Shown: positions 1-5,126 of the stretch, one piece after another
How the letters are laid out: each line of letters opens with the position of its first letter
How positions within the stretch are numbered: position 1 is the stretch's first letter
Assembly (NCBI GenBank): GCA_023412515.1
Contig: JAEYNO010000410.1
Location: 1 to 5,550 of the forward strand
Source: Actinomycetes bacterium
GTDB taxonomy: Bacteria; Actinomycetota; Actinomycetes; Actinomycetales; Cellulomonadaceae
Direction: 5' to 3'
Length of the DNA stretch: 5,550 bases
Program-made: the position numbers and the translations under genes
The notes under the pieces: model-generated
Told to the model about the DNA's origin: nothing
What the model saw: only the letters and a program-made list of their open reading frames with translations
Databases searched by the model: none

Positions 1-98
1 ACGCGGACCTCGTGCGGGTCGCGCCCGGCGGCCGTGCACGCCGACCAGACCCGCTCGTGCACGCGCGCGAGGCGCGCCGCGACGTCCTGGACCTCCAC
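1..98 (-). CDS. YggS/PLPBP family PLP homeostasis protein (N-terminal part only)
   Basis: Only the first 32 codons lie in the window; the gene continues past the left edge. Reading the minus strand from GTG at 98 gives a protein beginning (M)EVQDVAARLARVHERV and then a stretch reading SACTAAGRDPHEVR. This is the characteristic first helix and 'AAGRDP-x-EV' turn of the YggS/YBL036C/PROSC family, single-domain TIM-barrel proteins that bind pyridoxal 5'-phosphate and buffer the cytosolic PLP pool without known catalysis. The PLP-binding lysine lies a few residues beyond the visible part, so it cannot be checked. The GTG at 98 is chosen because the homology begins about seven residues after it and no better start lies upstream. 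There is no clear Shine-Dalgarno sequence. A TACGGT hexamer at 107-112 (minus strand) could be a -10 box for a nearly leaderless transcript. The gene is divergent from the yqgE-like gene. In many actinobacteria yggS sits beside ftsZ and sepF; that cannot be tested here. Confidence 0.8.
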   Translation of the reverse strand, partial: MEVQDVAARLARVHERVWSACTAAGRDPHEVR

Positions 99-230
99 GA
101 CGCCCGACCGTACCCGGCGGGCGCCGCGGGGTCGGCACGCCTCCGCCCGGTGGACGCCGGGTGCCCGGCCCGCGGCGCGTCCGACCCTCGCCGTGTGGCG
201 TGCCCCCGGGCCCGGCACCATGCTGGCGGT

Positions 231-782
231 GTGGGGGCGTGCACGGGCCGGCTGCTGGTCGCGACGCCGGGGCTGCGGGACGGCAGCTTCCGGCGCAGCG
301 TCGTGCTCGTGCTCGAGCACACCGCGGACGGTGCGCTCGGGGTCGTGCTCGACCGGCCGCTCGACGTGGACGCGTCGGCCGTGCTGCCGCGCTGGCAGCC
401 CCACCTGAGCGCACCGGGCCGCCTGTTCAACGGCGGGCCGGTCGCGCGCGACTCGGTGCTCGCGCTCGCCGACGTCGACCGCGACGAGGTGCCGCCGGGC
501 GTGCAGGCGCTCGAGACGCGGCTCGGGGTGGTCGACCTCGACGCCCCGCCCGAGCTCGTGGCGGACGGCGTGCGGGGCCTGCGCCTGTTCGTGGGCTACG
601 CGGGGTGGGCCGCCGGGCAGCTCGACGCCGAGGTCGAGGCGGGGGGCTGGTTCGTCGTCGACCACGAGCCCGGCGACGCGTTCAGCGCGGACCCGCGCGG
701 GCTGTGGCGCCGCGTGCTGCGGCGCCAGCCCGGCGACCTCGCGCTCCTGTCGACGGCGCCGGACGACGTGTCGATGAACTGA
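231..782 (+). CDS. YqgE/AlgH family protein
   Basis: A 183-residue protein of the YqgE/AlgH family (DUF179), small soluble alpha/beta proteins of unknown biochemical role; the Pseudomonas AlgH name comes from an effect on alginate regulation. Family landmarks are in order: TGRLLVATPGLRDGSFRRSV near residues 5-22, DGALGVVLDRPL near 33-44, FNGGPV at 66-71, RLFVGYAGWAAGQLDAEV near 118-135, GGWFVVD soon after, and the short SMN tail matching the usual S-L-N ending. The frame stays open upstream to base 12, but that extension is low-complexity Arg/Ala/Pro sequence with no family similarity. GTG at 231, five codons before the conserved GRLLVATP, gives the normal family length. An in-frame GTG at 195 is the main alternative. 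The ATG at 220 is out of frame. No good Shine-Dalgarno precedes 231; CATGCT at 219-224, six bases before the GTG, could be a weak -10 for a leaderless message. Family certain, exact start less so. Confidence 0.9.
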   Translation: MGACTGRLLVATPGLRDGSFRRSVVLVLEHTADGALGVVLDRPLDVDASAVLPRWQPHLSAPGRLFNGGPVARDSVLALADVDRDEVPPGVQALETRLGVVDLDAPPELVADGVRGLRLFVGYAGWAAGQLDAEVEAGGWFVVDHEPGDAFSADPRGLWRRVLRRQPGDLALLSTAPDDVSMN

Positions 783-847
783 GACCGGGGTGCGACCCGG
801 GGGATCCCGGATGCCGGACCTGAGTCCCGTCGTGGCACGGTGGTGCC
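783..847 (+). other. Spacer between yqgE-like gene and yccF, rich in short inverted repeats
   Basis: This 65-bp spacer contains several small dyads: CCGGG at 785-789 with CCCGG at 796-800; CCGGG at 797-801 with CCCGG at 806-810 around a GGAT loop; GGAC at 816-819 with GTCC at 824-827; and a longer one at 831-850 listed separately. The first two share bases, so they are mutually exclusive. No T-tract follows any of them, so I do not call an intrinsic terminator. In sequence this GC-rich, five-base dyads arise often by chance. Confidence 0.35.
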
Positions 848-850
848 ATG
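831..850 (+). promoter_or_regulatory. Hairpin enclosing the yccF start codon
   Basis: Bases 831-838 (CGTGGCAC) pair with 843-850 (GTGCCATG) around a GGTG loop. Seven pairs are Watson-Crick and one is a G-U wobble (832 with 849). The whole ATG at 848-850 lies in the 3' arm. In RNA this would bury the start codon. In DNA it could equally be a dyad recognised by a regulator. The pairing is directly visible; any function is inference. Confidence 0.4.
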
Positions 851-1246
851 AAGACCCTGCTCAACGTCATCTGGCTCGTGTTCGCGGGTGCCTGGCTCGC
901 GCTCGGCTACGTCGCCGCCGGGATCATCTGCTGCGTGCTGGTCGTGACGATCCCGTTCGGCATCGCGTCGTTCCGCATCGCGAGCTACGTGCTGTGGCCG
1001 TTCGGGCGCACGATCGTCGACAAGCCGACCGCGGGCGCGCTGTCGACCATCGGCAACGTGATCTGGTTCTTCGTCGCGGGCATCTGGCTCGCGATCGGGC
1101 ACGTGGTCACGGCCGTGCCGCTGTTCGTGTCGATCATCGGCATCCCCATGGGGATCGCGAACCTCAAGCTGATCCCGGTGTCGCTCGTGCCGCTCGGCAA
1201 GGACATCGTCCCGACGGACCGCGCGTTCGCGGCGTACGGGCGCTAG
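848..1246 (+). CDS. YccF domain-containing inner membrane protein
   Basis: A 132-residue, highly hydrophobic protein of the YccF family (inner membrane component domain; DUF307). The biochemical role of the family is unknown. It consists of two similar halves, residues about 6-57 and 70-121, each starting N-V-I-W, continuing A-G-x-W-L-A, then I-P-x-G-I-A, and ending L-x-P-x-G-x-x-I-V. I count 22 identical positions of 52 at a constant offset of 64 residues. Each half could span the membrane about twice, with a short charged linker between (DKPTAGALST). The ATG at 848 is chosen because the protein then begins MKTLLNVIW, the usual family start. There is no recognisable Shine-Dalgarno, and the start codon sits in a hairpin. 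CACGGT at 836-841, six bases before the ATG, is a weak -10 candidate for a leaderless transcript. It follows the yqgE-like gene on the same strand by 65 bp, and its TAG stop overlaps the stop of the convergent ybaK gene. Confidence 0.93.
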   Translation: MKTLLNVIWLVFAGAWLALGYVAAGIICCVLVVTIPFGIASFRIASYVLWPFGRTIVDKPTAGALSTIGNVIWFFVAGIWLAIGHVVTAVPLFVSIIGIPMGIANLKLIPVSLVPLGKDIVPTDRAFAAYGR

Positions 1247-1743
1247 TCGCGCGTGACGTCCGCGACGACCGCGTCGGTGAGCCGTACGAGGTCGTCGGGC
1301 GCGAGCTCGACGTCCAGCCCGCGGCGACCGCCCGAGACGAGCACGGTGTCGAAGAGCCACACGGTCTCGTCGACGACCGTGCGCAGGCGCGTGCGCTGGC
1401 CCAGCGGCGAGATCCCGCCGACCACGTAGCCCGTCGCGCGCTCGGCCGCGTGCGGGTCGGCCATGGTGGCGCGCTTGCCGCCCACGGCGGTCGCGAGGGC
1501 CTTGAGGTCGAGCCGCCCGGTGACGGGCACGACCGCGACGGTCAGGGCGCCGTCGACGTCGGCGACCAGGGTCTTGAAGACCTGCTCGGGCGGCACGCCC
1601 AGCACGTGCGCGGCCTCGAGGCCGTAGCCGAGGTCGCTCGCGGGGTCGTGCTCGTAGGTGCGCGCGACGTGGGTCACGCCCGCCGCGGCGAGCGCGACGA
1701 GCGCGGGGGTCCCGGCGTGCGCGCGGGCGTCCTTCCTGGCCAC
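1243..1743 (-). CDS. ybaK: Cys-tRNA(Pro) deacylase, YbaK/EbsC family
   Basis: A 166-residue protein of the YbaK family, free-standing relatives of the bacterial prolyl-tRNA synthetase editing domain. YbaK hydrolyses Cys-tRNA(Pro) formed when ProRS mischarges cysteine, working in the cytosol with ProRS. Visible family features: a TPA-x-x-x-L N-terminus at residues 12-17, YGLEAAHVLGVPPEQVFKTLV at about 40-60 with the conserved lysine at 57 (equivalent to the essential lysine of characterised YbaK), VVPVTGRLDLKALA near 71-84, the G-G-I-S-P-L-G loop at 109-115, and a terminal region LVSGGRRGLDVELAPDDL. Length is normal for the family. The start is a GTG at 1743, which gives the usual MARKD-type N-terminus. 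It has no Shine-Dalgarno but has a TACCCT -10-like hexamer exactly six bases upstream, so its mRNA may be leaderless. It also lies 28 bp after the transporter gene and could be co-transcribed. It ends tail-to-tail with yccF. Confidence 0.95.
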   Translation of the reverse strand: MARKDARAHAGTPALVALAAAGVTHVARTYEHDPASDLGYGLEAAHVLGVPPEQVFKTLVADVDGALTVAVVPVTGRLDLKALATAVGGKRATMADPHAAERATGYVVGGISPLGQRTRLRTVVDETVWLFDTVLVSGGRRGLDVELAPDDLVRLTDAVVADVTRD

Positions 1744-1762
1744 GGCGTCAGGGTAGACGCCG
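1744..1762 (-). promoter_or_regulatory. Candidate leaderless -10 box of ybaK within an inverted repeat
   Basis: On the minus strand TACCCT (1755-1750) fits the actinobacterial -10 pattern TANNNT. It is followed by six bases (GACGCC) and then the GTG start, so transcription would begin at or next to the start codon. I find no convincing -35 at 16-18 bp spacing. The hexamer is exactly the loop of a perfect dyad: CGGCGTC, then TACCCT, then GACGCCG, counting the first base of the GTG in the second arm (1743-1762). This could be an operator over the -10 or a small RNA hairpin in read-through transcripts from the upstream transporter gene. Both readings are inference. Confidence 0.45.
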
Positions 1763-1771
1763 CGGGGCGGT

Positions 1772-2392
1772 TCAGAGCGCGACGCCCACCAGCGCGCCGA
1801 CGCCGTACGTCACGGCCATCGCGAGCGAGCCGCCCACGACGTTGCGCAGCACCGACCGCGCGGGCGACGCGCCCGTGAACCGCGAGGACGCCCACCCCGT
1901 GAGGACCAGCGCGAGCACGACCGCGCCGAACGTCACGGGCACGCGGGCGGCCACCGACCACGGCGCCAGCACCATGAGCAGCGGGATCAGCGCACCGACC
2001 GTGAACGCGAGCATCGACGCGAGCGCCGCGTGCCACGGGTTGGTGAACTCCTCGTCGACGCCGTTGACGGGCGTGCCCTGCGCGGCGGCGACGCGCTCGG
2101 CGTCGCGCTGCGAGCTCACCGACACGTACTCGCCCGACGCCATCGACAGCGCACCCGCGACGAGCGCGGCGCCGCCGGCCAGCGCGATCGTCGACGTGGA
2201 CGCCGCGGCGCCCGCGACGCCGACCACCGTCGCGGCGACGGACACGATGCCGTCGTTGGCCCCCAGGACGCCCGCGCGCAGCCAGTTCAGGCCCGCGTTC
2301 GAGGCGGCCGGCGCGGACGAGCCGCGCGAGCCGTGCAGCAGCCCGGTGAGGCCCGGGACCCGGGTGGGGACGCGCTCGGAGGTCGTGGTCAT
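1772..2392 (-). CDS. VIT1/CCC1-type iron/manganese transporter lacking the cytoplasmic metal-binding domain
   Basis: A 206-residue integral membrane protein of the VIT1/CCC1 (DUF125) family, which moves Fe2+ or Mn2+ out of the cytosol, probably by H+ exchange. Hallmarks: WLRAGVLGANDGIVS at residues 37-51 with the membrane aspartate D47, ALSMASGEYVSVSSQRDAE at 81-99 with M84 and E88 at the end of helix 2, then TNPWHAALASMLAFTVGALIPLL from 117. Hydrophobic stretches near 42-62, 68-86, 121-142, 151-168 and 182-204 give the expected five helices. The odd feature is the loop between helices 2 and 3: only about 34 residues, where typical members carry roughly 80-90 forming a Glu-rich three-helix metal-binding domain. 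Here it goes from ERVAAAQ almost straight to VDEEFTNPW. The frame is intact on both sides, so this is a clean in-frame absence. The ATG start is supported by a promoter ending six bases upstream; GGAG is only two bases from the ATG. ybaK follows after 28 bp. Whether it carries Fe, Mn or both cannot be told. Confidence 0.92.
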   Translation of the reverse strand: MTTTSERVPTRVPGLTGLLHGSRGSSAPAASNAGLNWLRAGVLGANDGIVSVAATVVGVAGAAASTSTIALAGGAALVAGALSMASGEYVSVSSQRDAERVAAAQGTPVNGVDEEFTNPWHAALASMLAFTVGALIPLLMVLAPWSVAARVPVTFGAVVLALVLTGWASSRFTGASPARSVLRNVVGGSLAMAVTYGVGALVGVAL

Positions 2393-2427
2393 AGCTCCAC
2401 GGTAGGTCGGTCGCGCGCGCTTGTCAC
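2393..2427 (-). promoter_or_regulatory. Promoter of the VIT-type transporter gene, leaderless arrangement
   Basis: On the minus strand GTGACA (2427-2422; five of six matches to TTGACA) is separated by 17 bp from TACCGT (2404-2399; fits TANNNT). Six bases then precede the ATG at 2392. This is the standard sigma-70-type spacing, with the predicted transcription start at the A of the start codon, so the mRNA would be leaderless, which is common in actinobacteria. A GGAG (2398-2395) lies too close to the ATG for a normal ribosome binding site. The match is read by eye only. Confidence 0.6.
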
Positions 2428-2433
2428 CGCAGG

Positions 2434-2452
2434 AAAGGCTGGCCTGACCTGC
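2434..2452. promoter_or_regulatory. Candidate DtxR/IdeR-type iron box, promoter-proximal
   Basis: The 19-mer AAAGGCTGGCCTGACCTGC matches the DtxR/IdeR consensus TTAGGTTAGGCTAACCTAA at 11 of 19 positions, including the outer AGG and ACCT of both half-sites. Its centre (2443) is 51 bases upstream of the transporter's predicted transcription start, just above the -35 box. A site there fits activation better than promoter blocking. An MntR-type regulator of the same family would recognise a related sequence. Confidence 0.42.
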
Positions 2453-2467
2453 GCAAACGTAGGTCAG
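2444..2467. repeat. Inverted repeat CTGACCT-N10-AGGTCAG
   Basis: CTGACCT (2444-2450) and AGGTCAG (2461-2467) are perfect reverse complements separated by ten bases; three more pairs follow beyond a one-base bulge. The dyad spans the inner halves of the two iron-box candidates. It could instead be a single operator for another dimeric regulator, or a weak terminator hairpin for the helicase gene; downstream on the minus strand lies only CCTTTCCT and no T-tract. A further AGGTC occurs at 2404-2408 and again at 2492-2496. Confidence 0.5.
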
Positions 2468-2477
2468 CCAACCCTTG
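2459..2477. promoter_or_regulatory. Candidate DtxR/IdeR-type iron box, distal
   Basis: The 19-mer GTAGGTCAGCCAACCCTTG matches the DtxR/IdeR consensus at 12 of 19 positions, with TAGGT and AG in the left half and A, CC, T in the right. Its centre (2468) lies 25 bp from that of the neighbouring box and 76 bases upstream of the predicted transporter transcription start. It is one of the few AT-richer patches in the window, which makes the match less likely to be compositional. Confidence 0.45.
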
Positions 2478-2509
2478 CCCGGGGTCGTCGCAGGTCACGA
2501 GCACGCGCC

Positions 2510-5098
2510 TCAGAGCGGCCCGACCTCGAGCACGGTGAGCCGCACCTCGCCGGCCTCGTCCGACGCCGCGAGGTCGACCACTGCGTCGATCCGCCAGTCG
2601 TGGTCGCCCGCCGGGTCGTCGAGCACCTGCCGCACGAACCACGTGCCCGCCGCCGGGCCGTGCGGGTCGTGCGACCCGGGCGTCACCTGGAAGAGCGCGG
2701 GCCCGCGCGCGGCGGGGCCCGTGCCGATCTCGTCGTGGTCGTCGAAGTACGGCTCGACCGCGTCCGCCCACCGGTCGGCGTCCCACGCGTCGCCCTCGGC
2801 GTCCCGGTCGCCCAGCGCCGCGAGCGCACCCCACGCCTCGCGCGCCGCGAGCTCGACGCGGCGGAACAGCGCGCCTCGCACGAGCGCGCGGAACACGCGC
2901 GGGTCGGTCGTGACGGGCGGCGGGGGCGCGTCGTCGGCGTCCTCCACGGCCGCGTCGTGCTCGAGCTCGGGGTTCGCCAGGCGCTCCCACTCGTCGAGCA
3001 GCGACGAGTCGGTGCGGCGCACGAGGTCGCCGAGCCACGCGACGAGCTCCTCGAGCTCCTCGGTGCGGCGGTCCTCGGGCACGGTGCGGCGCAGCGCGCG
3101 GTACGCGTCGGCGAGGTAGCGCAGCAGCACGCCCTCGGTGCGGTCGAGCGAGTAGAGCCGGACGTACTCGGCGAACGTCGCGGCGCGCTCGTGCATCTCG
3201 CGGACCACCGACTTCGGGGACAGCGTCAGGTCCGCGACCCACGGGTTGGTGCGGCGGTAGGTCGTGAAGGCAGCCTCCAACAGCTCGGCGAGCGGCCGCG
3301 GGTACGTCACGTCCTCGAGCAGCACCATGCGCTCGTCGTAGTCGAGGCCCTCGGACTTCATGGCCGCGACGGCCTCGCCGCGGGCCTTGTTCTCCTGCGC
3401 CGCGAGCACCTGACGCGGGTCGTCGAGCGTCGCCTCGATGACGGACACGACGTCGTGCGCGTACCCCGGGTCCTCGGGGTCGAGCAGGTCGAGCGCGGCG
3501 TACGCGAACGGCGACAGCGCCTGGTCGAGCGCGAACGTCGGCGCGAGGTCGGCCACGAGCCGCACCGTGCGGCGGCGGCCGTGCGGCGCCGTCGGGTCGT
3601 CGACCCACGGGCGCTCGACGACGCCCGCCGCGCGCAGCGAGCGGTACACGTCGACCGCGCGGCGCACGTGCCGGGCGCGTGCGCCCTCGGGCTCGTGGTT
3701 GTCGGTCAGCAGGTGCGTCATGACGGCGACCGGGTCGCCGCGGCCGTCGCGCCCGCGCTGCAGCACGTGCAGCACCATCGCGTGCGACACCGCGAACGAC
3801 GACGTCAGCGGCTCGGGCGGCGCGTCACGCAGGCGCTCGAACGTCTTGTCGGTCCAGTTCACGTGCCCGGCGGGTGCCTGCTTGCGGACGATCTTCTTCT
3901 GCTTCTTCGGGTCGTCGCCCGCCTTGGCCAGGGCCTTGCGGTTCTCGATGACGTGCTCGGGCGCCTGCACGACGACCTCGCCGACGGTGTCGTACCCGGC
4001 GCGCCCGGCGCGGCCCGCGATCTGGTGGAACTCGCGCGCCGACAGGTGCCGCATGCGCACGCCGTCGTACTTGACCAGGCTCGTGAGCACGACCGTGCGG
4101 ATCGGCACGTTGATGCCGACGCCGAGCGTGTCGGTGCCGCACACCACGGGCAGCAGGCCCTTCTGCGTGAGCCGCTCGACGACGCGCCGGTACTTGGGCA
4201 GCATGCCCGCGTGGTGCACGCCGACGCCGTGCCGCAGCAGGCGCGACAGGGTCGTGCCGAACCCGGGGCCGAACCGGAACCCGCCCAGCTCGGCGGCGAT
4301 CGCGTCGCGCTTCTCGCGGCTCGCGAGCGGCGTCGAGAGCAGGGACTGCGCGCGCTCGACCGCCTCCTTCTGCGTGAAGTGCACGACGTACACGGGTGCG
4401 CGCTGCGTGCGCACGAGCTCGTCGAGCAGCTCGTGCAGCGGCTCGACCGAGTACGAGAACGTCAGCGGCACGGGCCGCTCGGCGTTCGCGACGACCGACA
4501 CGTCGCGCCCGGTGCGGCGTGTCAGGTCGTCGACGAAGAACGACACGTCGCCGAGCGTCGCCGACATCAGCAGGAACTGCGTGCGCGTGAGCTCGAGCAG
4601 CGGCACCTGCCACGCCCAGCCGCGCTGCGGGTCGGCGTAGTAGTGGAACTCGTCCATGACGACCAGGCCGACGTCGGCGTCGGGGCCGTCGCGCAGCGCC
4701 TGGTTGGCCAGGATCTCGGCCGTGCAGCACACGATGGGCGCACCGGCGTTGACCGCCGAGTCGCCGGTCATCATGCCGACGTTCGCGGACCCGAAGATCT
4801 CGACCAGCGCGAAGAACTTCTCGCTGACCAGGGCCTTGATCGGTGCCGTGTAGTACGAGCGGCGTCCCTGGGCCAGGGCCACGGCGTGCGCCGCGACGCC
4901 CGCGAGCGACTTGCCCGAGCCCGTGGGCGTCGACAGGATCACGTGGCTGCCCGTGACCAGCTCGAGCAGCGCCTCCTCCTGGTGCGGGTAGAGCGTCAGG
5001 CCCTGCTCACCGGCCCACGCGGTGAACGCCTCGTAGAGCGCGTCGGGGTCGTGCGCGGCGTCCCCGGTGGGCAGGCGGTCGGCGAGCGTCTCGGGCAT
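2510..5098 (-). CDS. Ski2-like DEAD/DEAH-box RNA helicase with DUF3516-type C-terminal region
   Basis: An 862-residue superfamily 2 helicase, probably acting on RNA in the cytosol. N-terminal RecA domain: LYPHQEEAL at 36-44, Walker A STPTGSGKS at 56-64 (K63), motif Ia TAPIKALVSEKF at 84-95, TGDS at 111-114, motif II DEFH at 149-152, motif III SAT at 179-181. Second RecA domain: YVVHFTQKEA near 237-246, VHHAGMLP at 294-301, GTDTLGVGIN at 321-330, motif VI QIAGRAGRAG at 359-368. All catalytic motifs are intact. The hook-like HHAGMLP and GRAGRAG motifs place it near Ski2/Mtr4/HelY proteins. A lysine-rich patch (398-406) may contact nucleic acid. From about 400 to the end it matches my recollection of actinobacterial helicases annotated DUF3516, including an acidic, proline-rich linker near 717-738 before a last alpha+beta segment. 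Length is usual for that group. The start follows a good GAGGA. It lies 28 bp after the phosphotransferase gene and may share its transcript. Substrate unknown. Confidence 0.93.
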   Translation of the reverse strand: MPETLADRLPTGDAAHDPDALYEAFTAWAGEQGLTLYPHQEEALLELVTGSHVILSTPTGSGKSLAGVAAHAVALAQGRRSYYTAPIKALVSEKFFALVEIFGSANVGMMTGDSAVNAGAPIVCCTAEILANQALRDGPDADVGLVVMDEFHYYADPQRGWAWQVPLLELTRTQFLLMSATLGDVSFFVDDLTRRTGRDVSVVANAERPVPLTFSYSVEPLHELLDELVRTQRAPVYVVHFTQKEAVERAQSLLSTPLASREKRDAIAAELGGFRFGPGFGTTLSRLLRHGVGVHHAGMLPKYRRVVERLTQKGLLPVVCGTDTLGVGINVPIRTVVLTSLVKYDGVRMRHLSAREFHQIAGRAGRAGYDTVGEVVVQAPEHVIENRKALAKAGDDPKKQKKIVRKQAPAGHVNWTDKTFERLRDAPPEPLTSSFAVSHAMVLHVLQRGRDGRGDPVAVMTHLLTDNHEPEGARARHVRRAVDVYRSLRAAGVVERPWVDDPTAPHGRRRTVRLVADLAPTFALDQALSPFAYAALDLLDPEDPGYAHDVVSVIEATLDDPRQVLAAQENKARGEAVAAMKSEGLDYDERMVLLEDVTYPRPLAELLEAAFTTYRRTNPWVADLTLSPKSVVREMHERAATFAEYVRLYSLDRTEGVLLRYLADAYRALRRTVPEDRRTEELEELVAWLGDLVRRTDSSLLDEWERLANPELEHDAAVEDADDAPPPPVTTDPRVFRALVRGALFRRVELAAREAWGALAALGDRDAEGDAWDADRWADAVEPYFDDHDEIGTGPAARGPALFQVTPGSHDPHGPAAGTWFVRQVLDDPAGDHDWRIDAVVDLAASDEAGEVRLTVLEVGPL

Positions 5099-5105
5099 CC
5101 CGCGA

Positions 5106-5110
5106 TCCTC
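5106..5110 (-). promoter_or_regulatory. Ribosome binding site of the helicase gene
   Basis: GAGGA on the minus strand (5110-5106) lies seven bases before the ATG at 5098. It is the clearest Shine-Dalgarno in the window and fixes the helicase start. It sits inside the 28-bp gap after the phosphotransferase stop, which fits translation from a shared mRNA. Confidence 0.65.
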
Positions 5111-5126
5111 GCACGGCGCGCACGTG

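Noticed and set aside
220..408. ATG at 220 as a start upstream of the yqgE-like homology
   Set aside because: It is in a different frame from the conserved YqgE residues and encodes Arg/Ser/Cys-rich sequence.
596..1360. A 254-codon open frame on the minus strand
   Set aside because: Antisense to the yqgE-like gene and yccF, Arg/His/Asp-rich with no recognisable fold; a GC shadow.
790..1878. A 362-codon open frame on the plus strand
   Set aside because: It overlaps yccF in another frame and runs antisense to ybaK; both of those have clear family motifs, while this frame is compositionally biased noise.
2434..2480. Intrinsic terminator for the helicase gene
   Set aside because: The dyad is there, but no T-tract follows it on the minus strand, and the same bases are better explained as regulator-binding sites.
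2424..3608. A 394-codon minus-strand frame inside the helicase gene
   Set aside because: Same strand but shifted from the helicase frame, rich in Arg/Ala/Pro; the helicase frame has complete motifs and an intact end, so there is no frameshift to explain.
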